DNA of 64,000 bases from positions 32,320,743 to 32,384,742 of the forward strand of contig JAJKFL010000013.1 of assembly GCA_021186555.1 (NCBI GenBank). The letters run 5' to 3'. Made by a program: the position numbers and the translations under genes. Position 1 is the stretch's first letter, and every line of letters begins with the position of its first letter. Positions 1 to 14,500 of the stretch are shown here, piece by piece. The DNA is from Reticulitermes speratus. Taxonomy: Eukaryota; Arthropoda; Insecta; Blattodea; Rhinotermitidae. The notes under the pieces were generated by a model, which was given only the letters and a program-made list of their open reading frames with translations, made no database searches and had not been told where the DNA came from.

Positions 1-318
1 CAACAACAGTACACTGGACTGCTTACAACAGGTGTTTTGCTTCTGCATGATAATGCTCAGTCCCAAGTTGTGACTGCAACACAACAACTCTTGTAACGCT
101 TCAGGTGGACAATCTTGTACCATCTGCCATACAGCCCAGATCTGGCGCTGAGTGATTTTCACTTCTGCCACAAATTTGCAAGTGACGGCGATGTGAAAAC
201 AGCTGTCATGAGGTGGTTGAAATTGCAAGGCACAGACTTCTACGAGGCAGAAATTAACAAACTAGTCCCACGACTGGACAAATGCCTCAATCTTGTTGGG
301 GGCTATGTTGAAAAATAA
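1..318 (+). pseudogene. mariner-type transposase, C-terminal fragment
   Basis: The frame starting at base 1 reads through an LLLHDNAQ block and then, after an in-frame TAA at about 94, a YSPDLALSDFHF block. It ends with DKCLNLVGGYVEK and a stop at 316-318. These are the last two catalytic-aspartate regions and the C-terminal tail of mariner-family (DD34D) transposases, which cut and paste transposon DNA in the nucleus. The usual HDNARPH and YSPDLAPSD motifs are altered. The internal stop and left truncation by the window edge make this a dead copy. No terminal inverted repeat was recognised downstream. Confidence 0.85.
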
Positions 319-1722
319 AGTGGTAAGTGTAGATAATACCTGCTATCTCTTTTGTTCAAAACGGCAGTATATACATTAGTATATATGTGTTGTTAACTTA
401 TTTTTGGACTGCCCTTTGTAGTATTCAATAGATAAGATATGAATTTATGTGTGAAACAAAGATTTATTGGTATGTTTCAGTATGTTTTATTTGTTACATT
501 TTAATTCTTGAATTTTTGCAAGAACAGGAACCAAAGTTTGCAACATTATATTGAACTTTGCATTGTCACATGGGGAACATTTGCCCATACATAATATTTA
601 ACCTTTAAAGGACCAGGTTGGTATTTAGTCTTGTAATTCATGGTTTATGAAAAATGTATCATTTGAACAGAAAAAGATAAAATTATGAAACAAATGGCAT
701 TTTGTGGGAAACAAAACAGAGATATGCAGCATGTCTTAAAAATGCAGTAAATTTCCTTGTTGCTTAAATATATAAAATTAATTGCTAGAGGTGTTTTCTG
801 GGGGTGTCGTTTAAAGGTTAAGTACTATATTATAAGGTAAACTCTTGGCCCAAAGATACACCATCCAGAGTGAGGATTTTTATATTTCTACTCAGTCCAA
901 AGAAGTAATTGCTGGGATAGCATTTAAAATTGGACCATTGCCACTTCATTTTACATCCTGTACAATTCTTCACTACTCATCACATCATTTTATAATACAT
1001 AATTTTAGCTATTAGAAGAATTATTATCTGAACCATAAGTAAAGAACAATAGATTAAAGACGATCATTGTAGAAACTCTGAGAATAAATATAAGTTTGTT
1101 GGCTCTGGAAAGTAAAGAAGGCAGAGTGTAATGTGTTATTAACTACAGCTTCTAGTGACAGCAAAATGTAGATATAATGTAATCTGTACACGGGTCATTG
1201 TACATTATTAATTATTATTTATAATGCATGTAAAGACAGGATAGGAAGCTAAGAAAACCCAAATGTAGTGCAACATTGTGTTTCCTATACTGATCAGATC
1301 AGATCATGTATAACTACAGTATATGCAATTTGGAGATTTTTTTTTCTGTTATAAAGCTGTCACCTGCCATTTACTGCCGTCTGTGACGTGAAGGTATCAC
1401 ATGCCACTAATCTTCAGTCTTTGTTACGAGAACCTCAAAACTCATATGTGTGCGGTGCATACTGCATTGTTAATTGCACCTTCTAATGGTGCAACATTTG
1501 TCCTGTAGAAACGGCACCAACCTTTCCTAATCACTCGCAGCAAATACTCGAGGATTAAAACTTATATGGTGCCATATGAAAGTGGAAGTTGAATCCAAAG
1601 TAATTGAATAAATAGAGAAGGTTACATGATTTTTTCTGATGTATAGTGTTGGCTAAAACCAGTGAATTAAATTTTTGCTGCTTAATGTTTGTTAAACTGA
1701 AATGCCTTCAGCTGAGTAAATA
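319..1722. other. AT-rich non-coding stretch, nothing recognised
   Basis: There is no convincing exon, repeat or RNA here. The N-terminal exons of Mtp, encoding roughly the first third of the protein, should lie upstream of 2492, but none could be identified in this stretch. They probably lie left of the window. Confidence 0.4.
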
Positions 1723-1897
1723 CAGTAAAACCCCTATTTAATGAATTGCTGGGGGATTAGAATATATTTCACTAAATCGAGGTTTTCATTAAATGGAGGT
1801 TTATTTGTCTATATGGAGCTATTGTCAGGACATGAAAAAATCATCACTAAATCCGGGATTTCACTAAATGCGGGAACATTAAATCAGGGTTTTACTG
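1723..1897. mobile_element. 175-bp MITE with pogo/Tigger-like ends
   Basis: The left end reads CAGTAAAACCCC and the right end is its inverse, GGGTTTTACTG. A TA dinucleotide lies directly outside each end (1721-1722 and 1898-1899). Inside are repeated CACTAAAT and ATTAAAT motifs. A TA target duplication with CAGTAAAACC-type termini is typical of non-autonomous pogo/Tigger relatives of the Tc1-mariner superfamily. No coding capacity. Confidence 0.75.
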
Positions 1898-1899
1898 TA

Positions 1900-2491
1900 A
1901 ACGTGAATTTTTAAAAATGCATTTCATTTCTAGAAGTTGGCCAAATGCAAGGGCTGCAGTGCTGCAAAATTTAAACTTACAGTAATGTGAATTTTACAGA
2001 AACAGGATGCTTGCATACCTTACATCAATGTGAAAACTGCGATGCTGGGAATTTAGCACTTTCAAAAATATGAATTCCTCAGATGTAGGCTACCAGCATG
2101 CCTTGCATTATTGCGGGCTCCACCGTGAAAGAATTATGTTTTTAAGAACTTGTTCCAGTCTTCCAGAGAGCTATTATTGGTTTGACTTGCAATGATTATA
2201 ATTGATTTACAGTGTTATTTTCACTCAAAGCAGTGCATGTATGTGAAACAAGAGTTTTTAAAATTGATAGAGCTTTCTTTGTGTTTACAGAATTAAATAC
2301 CTAACTCCGAAAAGAAACAAGTACATGGTTTATTTTATGCAGTAAAGATGAATGGAATTGAATGTACTGGTATTAATGTGCGGAAGAGAGGAGGGTTTGA
2401 TAGATATGTGTCTAGTCTGCACAACTGAGTTATGAAGAAAACAGATCTGCAGTTCTTCTTGTATCTGTTTTTTCTTCCTTGCTTACTTCAG
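1900..2491. other. non-coding, upstream flank of a probable Mtp exon
   Basis: No gene was recognised. The last 25 bases form a strong pyrimidine tract ending in CAG, which supports a 3' splice site at 2491. Confidence 0.4.
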
Positions 2492-2555
2492 GTCCTTCTG
2501 TTCCAAGGACGTTATGGAGTTCTTTAATCCTGAAAGAAACCGGATTACACAAATT
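2492..2555 (+). CDS. Mtp: Mtp probable exon, 64 nt
   Basis: A long pyrimidine tract ends in CAG at 2491 and a GTAAAT donor follows at 2556. Read from 2493 the exon gives [18 protein letters not shown] and ends on a codon boundary, which fits the phase-0 start of the next exon. The joined reading, ending ITQI then [10 protein letters not shown], looks like the loop before the helical domain in MTP. The exon is short and poorly conserved, so this call rests mainly on splice sites and phase. Confidence 0.5.
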
Positions 2556-5500
2556 GTAAATTTCCTGGGCTTTGCAGTTTCAGTGTCTTTTTTTCTCTCC
2601 ATGTATTGTAAATGGAAAAGTGTCATGTTCTGATCACTGTTCTGATTACTGTGAAGTGCAGTAGTGTTACTGTTACAATGAAGGACTTGGTTTTGATATT
2701 TATTGAAAGCTCCTTGAATACTGAAGTTTCAGTTCTTCTGGGACATTATGTCATATCAACTGTGTGTCAGTGATATTCAGAGGAGGTTGCTGCTTCCATC
2801 CTGATGGTCTCTGCAGTCCAGCATAGACCAAGGAGATGGAGGCAGCAAGCTCCACCAAAACATCCATATCTATTTACCATTTGACATGGTGTCATTCGCA
2901 GAAGAACTGAATTTACATCACCACTGCTGTAAGAACCTCAAATTCTGCTCGCTTGAATATTTCTTGTGATATGAGGCATAGTCATAAAATGAGGTCAAAT
3001 GTAAGGGAGAGAGTGTTTGTTTCCTTTGGGTCCTACTGTGAGGGGAGATTTTTGGGAATGAATGGATGAATGAATGAATAAATACTTAAATATACAAGGT
3101 GTACCAGGAGGAATCTGCCATATTATGGGAGAAAATTCCTTAGGTTAGTTTTCTTTGATACAGCCAGGCATGCCTATATCCAACATTGAACAGTTATGGA
3201 GATAATGACAGAAGAAGAATGTGATCTTCTTTGTGGTTCCACATACTGTACCTGTTTAACATGGTGTGGTGTCTGTACACTGTGCAGATCTGTCCTTGAG
3301 CCAGTAGCTAATCCAAGCCATGTGCAGGCCGGTGAAGTAAGTGAAACTGTAAGGGTGATTTTTGTGAAACTACTACAGTTTTTCTAGCTTAATTAAAGGC
3401 TTTATGTCAGTCAGATGTTAATTAGATGTTGAAGCACAGATGTTAAAATTACAGTAAGTACAAATTCTTCCTCATTTTAATATGCATTTGATAGTCAGTA
3501 AATTTATAACGGCTCTCATTCTTTAAAACATGTCTCGTCATTATCTCCATAACTGTTTAACTTTGGATATAGGTATGTTTGGTTATATCAATGTAATTTA
3601 ACCTCAGGATGTATGGCAGATTTCTCCTGGTACACCCTGTTGTACAAATAAGTAAGAACTTTAGAATTAGTAAGAAATGAGGACTTACTGTATTCTATAC
3701 CTTCTAGCTACATAAACTTGTGAAAGAGAATCGTGACCATTTGAAAGATGAGAACCTTGGAACAACACGCTCAGCTGCTATATTCATCAAACTGTTGAAT
3801 GTTGCAAGAGAATCAAGGATGGAAGATATTTACAAAGTTTTGAAGAGCTCGAAAAACAAGGACATACTGTACGTATTATTCAACTTCTGAATGATTATAA
3901 AAGAAAACCTTTGTGTCCAGTAACAAAGGAAATTAACCAGACCTGGTCTGTTCTTAATATTAAAAACTTTTGAAAAGAAAGTGCCATCAGTGTTTTTCCC
4001 AGGGGAACAGCCGGAAAATTTGCTTAAAAACTGAGGTTACACTATTTAAGAATATTGATATGGCTTACTCTACAGAGTCATGGTTGTCTATGTTGAAACA
4101 TTATATTTAATGACTTTAATATTTGGTATATTTCCTCCTTTTATCAGTGTTTTCAGTTTTGTTTCCAAAAATCAGGAGGGAAGTTGCCTGCCATCACCAC
4201 CTGCTGCCCAACATCTTTGAGCAAGTGGATAGTTTCTCAAAAGTCTGGAACGTTTTAACAGAAACTCTCCTGGTTGTGAAAAATTTGAGATGGGTCGAGC
4301 TCTATAACCAGTATTATGGGTTGTTGTCCATTGTTACATTTTCCTTAATTGTACTATAACTAGACATTGGGGGCATGCAGTGGCGCAGTTGGTTGAGGCA
4401 CTGCGCTACAAACCGGAACGTCGTGGGTTCGATTCCCGATGGTGTGATTGGAATTTTTCCTTGACATAATCATTTCGGTCGCACTATGGCCCTGGGTCGA
4501 CTCAGCCTCTAACAGAAATGAGTACCAGGAATATTTCCTGGGGGATAAAGGCGGCCGGTGTGTAGGGCTGGCAACCTTACCACTTTCATGTGCCGATTGT
4601 CTAGAAATCTAGGAGCCTCAACTTCCTGGAACCCTAAGGGCATGTCCAAGCCTATAATGGGTTTGCTTTGCCTTGCTTTATACCTAGACATTAGCAGATG
4701 AATTACTTTATAAACAATTTAATCACAATTTTTTATATGTTTGTGCAGTAGCAGAAGCAGAAATTTGAATTTCTTACATATTCTTTCTTGTCATTTATAT
4801 TTCCTGTCTGTCAATTATTACATAGAAAAATTGTGAGGTTTTAAGCTTTCGAATAACCTCAAAATAATGTAACTTCAGGACTGAATAAAAGCAACCTAAT
4901 TCATGTTGTCTTCTGGGTTTATGTAGATGTGGGTGTCAGCATTTTGAACAAGACAACACAGTGTCATTACCTACAGAGTATGTCTGGTGATGGACAGCTT
5001 TTATGCACACAGAATATGTGTCAGTGGATATATGAACAGACACACAGCACTTAGTTGTGTAACTATTAATTTATAATTTATGTTAAGTTTTTTATATAAG
5101 TGGAAACACCCAAAGCAAGTAGATATCCTTTGTTCTTTCCATTAACTTGATTTGCAGCTTAGTCTTGTCCAAGACAGTAAAAGGTAAAGCAATCCCATTA
5201 CAGGCCTGGACAGACCCTTAGGGTTCCAGGAGGTTGAGGCTCCCAGATTTCTAGACAATCGGCACATGAAGGTGGTAAGGTTGTCAGCCCTACGCACCGG
5301 CCGCCTTTACCCCCCAGGAAATATTCCTGGTACTCATTTCTGTTAGAGGCTGAGTCGACCCCAGGGCCATAGTGCGACCGAAACGATTATGTCAAGGAAA
5401 AATTCCATTGACACCATCGGGAATCGAACCCGCGATGTTCCGGTTTGTAGCGTAGTGCCTCAACCAACTGCGCCACCGCGCGCCCCTGTCCAAGATAGTG

Positions 5501-8500
5501 CAATAAGTAAATAAGAATAAAATGTGTCTTTTTGAGGTTGCAGTTGTGTGACTTGATTGGGGCCACACAGACAGTGGCAGCACATGAGGCTGCAAGAAAG
5601 TTCCTCCATTTGGACTCTGAGTCAGACTTGGATGTGAATGAGCGTTACTTTTGGGCTCTCTCATTTGGCTCACACCCACAGCAGCAGGTCATTAAGGGTG
5701 AGACTCTTGCTGTTGTACTTACAGTGATATGAATAAATGAGATAGGATAGAGGACTTATCATTCATTTGTCACTGATACACTAACAAAATATGATAATTA
5801 TTTAATGCATTTAGAAAACTGTGTATTGTTATACCTTCTGCCTGAGGTGGTGGTAAGAAGTTCCACAGACTGAAACCCTCCATCTGTAGAGAAAATAATA
5901 AAGACATATTCCTGGAAGTGCTATACTTCCCCCTGCAGTCTGTTCACAAAACTTTTGTGGTAATAACCATGTCTATTGGTGCACTCATTGCAATAGTTGA
6001 TATGGGCCAAAGGAGTCATAGAACTAGAGACAGCATATGAGAATCCTCATGCAATGTCATCCCTGCCATCCATTAGTCTTTCTGTGGCCTCAGTGTAATT
6101 TTTAAGTCAATTTTGATTCCTGTAATTCAGTAATTTTAATCATTTCAACATCCATGAATTAGTAGAACATGTCTGTAATGCAAATTCAGCACTAATTTAC
6201 ATTGTGTTCTTCATATTTGCATATTAAACCCATAGATGTACTGAAGCTAACATACAAGGACTTCCCAGAAAAGCTGTCGGAGACTCTGGTGTTGACAGTT
6301 GCAGCTCTAACGAAGAGGTTCATGAAGTTGCCAGGGAATGGCCAGCACAAGGTCAGGCTTTGCAGCAGAACAGTGTTACTACTAGGTCTGTGTACAGTGA
6401 CAATACTATTTAACCCTTCAGTGCTGCTCTTTGGGCACTGTATGGTCTTGAATGCATTTAAGGGTATTGTAAATTTAAAACCCCTCCCTGTTGGGAAATA
6501 GTTGGAATTTAAACCCCATTCTCATTTGTGGGTTAAAGTGTGGTGGTTACTACATGTACCACCTTTTTTTACTGTTCAAAATTTGTTGCATTTTTTCAAA
6601 ACAGCATGTTTTTACATTACTTAATGTTCTCACAATAAACAGTGAATATTTCCCAAAACTGCATAAATTACAGTGAAACTCTCTTAAGACATTTTTGAAA
6701 ATTCCAAGAAAATTTTACTTTTTAAGCAGGAAATGTCTTAAAAAGGTAGGACTGAAAAGTTTATTTTTTATATTTTTTTTGTGAAGTTATTACACATGTA
6801 TGCTGAATTTGTATAATTTGCAGCTGTCTTAACACATTCTCACCTGTATCTGACCATCTAACCATTTTGTCTGTAACCTTTCATTCACAATTTTATTTAC
6901 ATCTTTGACTATATTGTCACTGACTTTTCAATCGCAAGTTCACATTTCATTCCAGATGTTTACTTTTCCTTGACATATTTGTCAAGCGTGGGTTGTCTTG
7001 CTCTTTTTTTAAAAAACAGTTGCAGTAAACATCTTCAGATTCCATAGGCTTTGAACTACATGCTCTGGGACATCCGTGTTGCTTCGCAGAAAATGTTCAT
7101 ACTTTTCCAAGACTATAAGGGGTGGTCAGTAGTTCCAGTCACTTTTACTAACTCTGCAGTGTCTTGAATTTATTTTCTGGAATTGCTGATGTAACTTATC
7201 TGCACACAGTCATCACAAATTTTTCACAATCACGCTACACTACAATGCATTTATATTACCGCCTATAAATTACGTTTAAACACGTCACGTTCAAGCGCCC
7301 ACGAATCTGGCATCAGACTGCTGTCCCTCCAGCGGGGTGGCTTCCACCTCCACATGGCTTCCACGCCACACGGTAGAACTCCACGCCAGCAAGATGAAAC
7401 CCCCTGGTGGTGTCAGCTAGTGTGCCTAAACTTCAAATGTTATTGGCTGCCTGAGTTCCCTCCTAGTGCCCGGCCAGTTGAAGCAGCAAGTCAGCTTCCA
7501 CATGCCAATGTTGCCAAATGCAGGCTCCTGCAGGCCATGGAACAGCTGGGATAGGCTTTTGGCCCCCCCAGTACAATCTTTTGGTCATTGTGGTGCAAGA
7601 GGGACAGAGATTGAGTAGTGGGGGGACTGACATGTAGTCTCTGCATTGCGGAGAAACACAACACCCCCATGCCATGAGGTCGCATCATTCTGCTGTGTGA
7701 AACTTGCGGAAATGACCTTGGAGATTAACCTATATGAACTGACTGCGCTATTTGAATGCTGTATTTTGGAAACAGAATGAATGGAAACTCAGGGAAATTG
7801 TTTAAGATTTTGGTACAGAAAATGTATTACATGTGTAAAAAAATTGTTTTGTAGTCAACTTTTGTTACTTCTTAGGCAGGAAATTTTCTTATGCGGGGAC
7901 GTATTAAATGTGCAACATGTAACATTAATCAAATGGGAGAATTTTGGTGCTTTTTTATCCTGATGTTGTAGGCAGGAAAACATCTTAACCGGGGACGTCT
8001 GAAGGAGTTTCAATGAATTTAGTTGAATTTCAGAGCTCATTGTTAATACACTGATAATAAGTAAAAGTGTCAGGAAGGCATATTGTTGGTTTGTTTAATA
8101 TTTTATGTTGCTGTTTCAACTGCCTAGAACCAAGAGGGTAAAGCAACAAAGGATTGCAGGGACACAATGACATGGTTGCTTCACATAGAGCAGACAATGA
8201 AAATGTGAGCTCTGTAGAATTTAGCTTGTAGAATGTCAAGGGAAGATTTTTGTCCAGAGTAGGTGTGTGTAGGAGGATAATATAAAAAGAAGAATTCAGG
8301 AGGGCTCTGAACATGGCAAGGAATGTGTGGTTCTGCGACTGCATGGCATTCTTTGACAATCTGATTAACTACTACCAAAGAACACTGTACCATGGAGTTG
8401 TACTGAGGGTGTGGAAAGAAGTTCCATGGTTTGACTCCTTCCTTATCACCTTCAGTAGTTATGCTTCCGCATTCAGTGCACTGCCTTTTGTATTTCTCCA

Positions 8501-11500
8501 GCTATCAAGCCATTCTGATTACACAGTAGTAGTGAAAACCTTCATTCTTTATAATGTTTGCCTTAGGCTGGTGGTAGTCTAAGGGGAATACAGGAGTAGA
8601 AAAAAAGGGAAAAGCTTCGAGTACTGTCATGGGACTTCTTTCAGCTTCCTTGGCATGGTTGGTGTCGAACGTGATATTGCAGGCTGATTAGGAATGCTGA
8701 ACTGAGAAATGTGTGGAAGTGGGTGTGGATCATTTAAGCTGTATTTTGACATTAATTTTGTGGAACTGAAGGTGACTGAGTCAGGTTAGCCAGCACCTGT
8801 AGTAACCTCTACGACATGATCCAGTTGCTTTGTCACTGAAACAACTTGGAGGAGGCCAATAGAGGTGTGGAGGTATCACTCCACATGTTTTTAGCACAAT
8901 ATTAGATAGGCAGGAGTATGAGTAACATGCAGCTTGCTTTCAGGGTATGATTGATTTCATTTATGACTGTATTTCATGGTTTTCTTTGTCAGGCAAGTGT
9001 GAGTACCAGCTGGCCAAAGTTACTTTCTCTCATCTTCTCTTCCATTTGTGATCCATTATCATTCCTTCATATATCATTTGATCTGTGTCTGAGCACGTAT
9101 TATCAGCGTAGAATATCAGACCATTTGTTTTCATCAGCTGTGTATATAAAAATTAGTTTTGTTTGCTTCTTCATTTGTCATTTGTGCCTCTGTTGCCATG
9201 GTAACCATCGTTGCGAGAATATGTGGAACTCCACCATTGCCTGGCTGCAGAAAACCCCACTGAGGAAAAATAATTGTTGCTGTATTCTTTGTGATGTGTG
9301 CACCGAAATAATGGTGAAAGCAGTGAAGTAACATGAGAATATTAGGAGGTGTGTGTGTTCACTGCAATGTATGTGCTTGAAGTTGGGCATTGGAGTTGGT
9401 CACCATTGTTGCTGGGTGTGCTTCATTATAGAAAACACAGAAGCAAACCAACACAGAAGAGTGAAATAATTACCACTTCAAGGTTAAGAGGTGCTAAGAT
9501 TCCAGAATTGAATCAATGCAGAAGAGTCTCTGATAAAATTGTGACTGCAAACGGAATAAGACAACAATGGGACTATGCAAAATGTGATTCAGTGGCAACC
9601 TGTGCAAAGACTAGCCATTTCGGTGCTTTAACATAATTGGCACATTTTTCTATTTCAATTAGTAAACATTTCTAATTTTTAGTACAGCCCAAGTTCAGTA
9701 CCTCTAGTACCAAAGACCACCAATGGACACAACTGTAGCTAGTTCTGTCTGCCTCCCATCCTCACAGCCTATTTCCATAAGATGCAGGTTACTCATTAAT
9801 TGTATGGTAGCAGAACATGAAGCTTCAATACTTAATGCCAAACCCACTGTTGAACACGATCCTTAGCTAGTTTTATTCATTGTGCACACTCACATAACAT
9901 CTCCCTGATATCACCCTAATATTATCCTATCTCAAGGTTCAGTGTTTCAGGTCATTTTCCTACCAGAATTCTGTGTACATTTGTCTCTGCTATCCAAGCA
10001 TAATGCAGTGAAATGAATTTGGAGGGTTTAAACACTGTTATTTGTGTGCAGATAATTGGGGAAATAAGGACATCACTGGTGGACGGACTGTTGGGATGCA
10101 CTAATGAAGAGTGCAAGCAGAAATATTTACGTGCCTTAAAGAACCTTGGCCTGAAGGATACAGTGCCTGTGTTACTGCAGCATGCTCTACATGGGAGCAA
10201 GAAAACTAGTGTCACTGCACTGAAGGCTCTGCGGTCACTGCCACCCGATAGCTGGGATGACGATGTTAAGAGAGCAGCCACGCGGATATATTACCAGTTG
10301 GGAAGGAGATTTGATTCCAGTTCCAGAACTCTGGCTGCAGATATTTTGCTGGAGTCTAGACCAAGTGATGGGGTTGTTCGAGATCTTCTCTTATCTCTGG
10401 CTTCAAGAGCAGACCCAGTTTATGAGGTAAGTCAAGGAAATGCTTTCAATTGTGCTATGTATTTGACTACTTGTCATCTGCCTATCCAGCAGGGTGAAGA
10501 ATTTGACTGACCTGTACACAGAATATCAAACTGAGAAGATGTCCACTTAAGCTGTCATTTTGTTAGGTTCAAACATTGGACATGTGGATTCATGTCTGAT
10601 GGAGCTTGTATTATTGTGCTCAGAAGTAAAGCCACAGATCCATAAATGAAGAGGCAGGCAAATTGTATGCAGCTGTGGTAATAACAGTAATGAGAATCTA
10701 ACATTTACTGCGTCTAACATTTTCATATTGATAGGTTGCGGATGTCTAAGTCCTCCATAAACTGTTAAATTGCATTTGTGTTTGTGTTTTTTTAAATGAA
10801 CGTAAAAGTAAAATTCTTCGATAGTTCCATAATTATGGTACTATACTAGCTTTTGCCTGTAAGTGGCCAGTAAAATCATGAAAGGTTTCAGTAAGAATGC
10901 CTGGTGTCTGTATGCTGTGGATAGAAAGCAGTGTCAGTTGTTGTGTGATGGAATTGAAAGCATGAGAGCATTACCATAACAAAAAGATGGCAGCAGAATT
11001 GCATGGCTGATATGTACTGATAAGAAGTCTGGCCGTATACAGTGGGAGATCAGGATGTCATATTGTTTGTTTGATGCCTCCAGTAAGGTAAGTCTGATGT
11101 TTCTGGTCTCTGCCCCTCACCTACACATGGCCACAGAATCAATTTCTGGGATGGGGTAACCTGTAGGGTAGGTTCTGTTACCCCAAGACCACTAGATCAG
11201 CTCAAGAATAGAATGTTAAAATGAATGTTAGAGAAATAGATGTTAGAATTTGAACTACATTTGACTGTTTCAGGATTATGTTGAGTTGTGCGTTTCACTA
11301 TTATGAGTGTTGAATATTTGATTTCTCTTAATGAAGAATTAGTCAACTGTTGGGGTGCTAAGTTGGTAACATTGCTTTACAGGTGCGACAATATGTGCTG
11401 CAGCGTGTTCATGAGATCAGTGGCAAAGATCCAAATTTTGCAGCCCAAGTAATATCAATAAAACGGGAAGAACACAAGATGCTGAACAATTACAACGCAA

Positions 11501-14500
11501 TGGGGCAACGTGGGCTGTCCACTGCTTTTACAAGGTCATTTCTTTCCAGTCCAAGTGGAAATGGCAGCCTGGTGACAGTCCAAGAAATATCTGGTGGGCT
11601 TCTCAAGCGAGGTCTTGTTGATGTGGTCATGGACACACAGGGGACATCACAGGAGATCTTTACAGTGAGTTATGTTCATAAATTAATTACAAGTGTCATT
11701 TTTTTTGCCTGGGGTATGGTTTCTTTCTTTATCAGTAGCGCAGTATAATTTTAGGTAAACTGTAATGACATGATCCAATGTAACCCAGTGTTAACGCCAA
11801 GTGATACGTGTTGCATACAGTGATACCTTCCTCTGTCACCAGTGATGGGGAAGGAAACTGGAAACTAGTGTCATGACTTGGCTGCTGTATATACACAAAT
11901 AGCATAGTAAAGAAGATAGGAAGTGTCCGCAGTGCGTCACACTGCTCACGCATTCGCTCTGTTATTGTTCTTGTAACTTCCTCCACATCTTGGCATCTGA
12001 TATGGTGTGGATCACGTTTGATTTATCATGTTTAGATCATCACCTAGTTGTTTGGCCTCAACTTGTACCTCAATTAAAACCTTACATTTTGCCAAAATTG
12101 TGGCCACAGTTTTAACAACACCACAGGCCTTTAACTTGGTAGCAGACAGGTTATACTTGAAAGCTGATGTGGCAAGTGAAAACACACAACTGTTGTAGGA
12201 ACATCCCAGATTATAGAAGTAGTTACTTTTTATTTGTTTGGTACTTTAACCTTTGGTGTATGGCTTTTTAAATTACACGTTTCTGCTGCAGTGGGAGCAC
12301 TATTCAATTTAAATACACATTGTGGGACAGTGTTATCCCTTTCAGATGAAAAGGATGTACATTTAATGGAACAGTTTTGTCCCATTAGTCTGTTAAAGGT
12401 TAAGTACATGTGTTACACTTAAAGTAGAGTCTGCTCATAGAATCTATATACCAAAATTGAAGGGCCGTGGCAGCTAACATTCAGGTGTCAAATTTGCATA
12501 ACACTCGGCTAACATGTTATTAAAAACTGTTCAAAGTTCTTGTACAGAAATTGCTGATACTGCACACCTGATGATTTTACCATGGTCATCCTCCATGGAA
12601 CTGGGCTGGAGTGATCTGGCTCAGGATAGGGACAAGGTTTTCATAAAATGCAAGGAATCTGTTGGTTAGCTGAGAGGCTGTTGGCTTCTCAAGGAGTATG
12701 CTGTTCAATGGAGTTGGACGGCTAGTTTATTTAGTTAAGTATTAACTCATTTAACTAGTAATGGCTGGTTACAGCTGGGTCTCTTTGCTGGAGGTCTCAG
12801 TTCATTCATCTCATCTGATGAGGAGCCAGTTGAACCAGAAGAACCAGAGGAACCTGCCACTGCTGGCATGGAGATAACTGCACTGGGAGTTCAGGTGCGG
12901 CCGTTTGTGTTCTTCAGTGGGCAGGGTGAACTCATGGGACATGTTTGGTCCGGAACTGGATCAGAGAAAACACCAGCTTTCCAGGTAAGGAACTGGGACT
13001 AGTGAGGGAACTGGATTGTCATAGCCGCAGAAATGTGCGGTTAACACAGGAAAGCATTGCAAAATATCTCATTGCCATGTGATGTTTTGTGTATTGATCT
13101 GCACAGTGTGGATGTGCTAGTTGAAGGTGTTCATGGAAGTTTGTAATGGCATTCTGATTATGTGATGTTCAGTGATATTCTGGACAAATCAGAGGCACAG
13201 CCTTAAACACAAACTGACATGAGTGAATGTAATGTCTGTTGTAGACTGTATCATGATGAAAGTAGGTTAAATTGTATGTTTGTGTTTTGGGCATTGCTGC
13301 TGCTACAAGACTGTATCATGAAGACATTTGGTCAGACTTGATGTTTGTGTTTCAGATATTGGCACTGCTACAAGACTTACCATGACAGCATTTGGTCAGA
13401 CTTGATGTTTGTGTTTCAGATATTGGCACTGCTACAAGACTTACCATGACAGCATTTGGTTAGACTAGGTATTTGTGTTTCAGATATTGGCACTGCTACA
13501 AGACTTACCATGACAGCATTTGGTTAGACTAGGTATTTGTGTTTCAGATATTGGCACTGCTACAAGACTTACCATGACAGCAAATTGGTTAGACTAGGTG
13601 TTTTTTTCAGATATTGGCACTGCTACAAGACTTACCATGACAGCATTTGGTTAGATTGGTGTTTGTGTTTCAGATATTGGCACTGCTACAAGACTTACCA
13701 TGACAGCATTTGGTTAGACTAGGTGTTTGTGTTTCAGATATTGGCACTGCTACAAGACTTACCATGACAGTATTTGGTTAGACTAGGTGTTTGTGTTTCA
13801 GATATTGGCACTGCTACAAGACTTACCATGACAGCATTTGGTTAGACTTGATGTTTGTGTTTCAGATATTGGCACTGCTACAAGACTTGCCATGACAGCA
13901 TTTGGTTAGACTAGGTGTTTGTGTTTCAGATATTGGCACTGCTACAAGACTTACCATGACAGCATTTGGTTAGACTAGGTGTTTGTGTTTCAGATATTGG
14001 CACTGCTACAAGACTTACCATGACAGCATTTGGTTAGACTAGGTGTTTGTGTTTCAGATATTGGCACTGCTACAAGACTTACCATGACAGCATTTGGTTA
14101 GACTAGGTGTTTGTGTTTCAGATATTGGCACTGCTACAAGACTTACCATGACAGCATTTGGTTAGACTAGGTGTTTGTGTTTCAGATATTGGCACTGCTA
14201 CAAGACTTACCATGACAGTATTTGGTTAGACTAGGTGTTTGTGTTTCAGATATTGGCACTGCTACAAGACTTACCATGACAGCATTTGGTTAGACTTGAT
14301 GTTTGTGTTTCAGATATTGGCACTGCTACAAGACTTGCCATGACAGCATTTGGTTAGACTAGGTGTTTGTGTTTCAGATATTGGCACTGCTACAAGACTT
14401 ACCATGACAGCATTTGGTTAGACTAGGTGTTTGTGTTTCAGATATTGGCACTGCTACAAGACTTACCATGACAGCATTTGGTTAGACTAGGTGTTTGTGT

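Noticed and set aside
3196..3387. cysteine-rich 63-codon frame as a small secreted peptide
   Set aside because: It lies wholly inside the fold-back MITE and is not kept in the second copy at 18165-18717.
4381..4440. functional tRNA gene
   Set aside because: Pol III boxes are present but the cloverleaf does not close, a long non-tRNA body follows and the whole is bounded by a target duplication. It is a SINE. The same applies to 20090-20266, 25466-25739, 36313-36484 and 48414-48686.
7354..7688. overlapping open frames in a GC-richer patch
   Set aside because: Both strands are open for 60-70 codons with no family resemblance or splice context. The patch lies inside a decayed DNA transposon in an intron.
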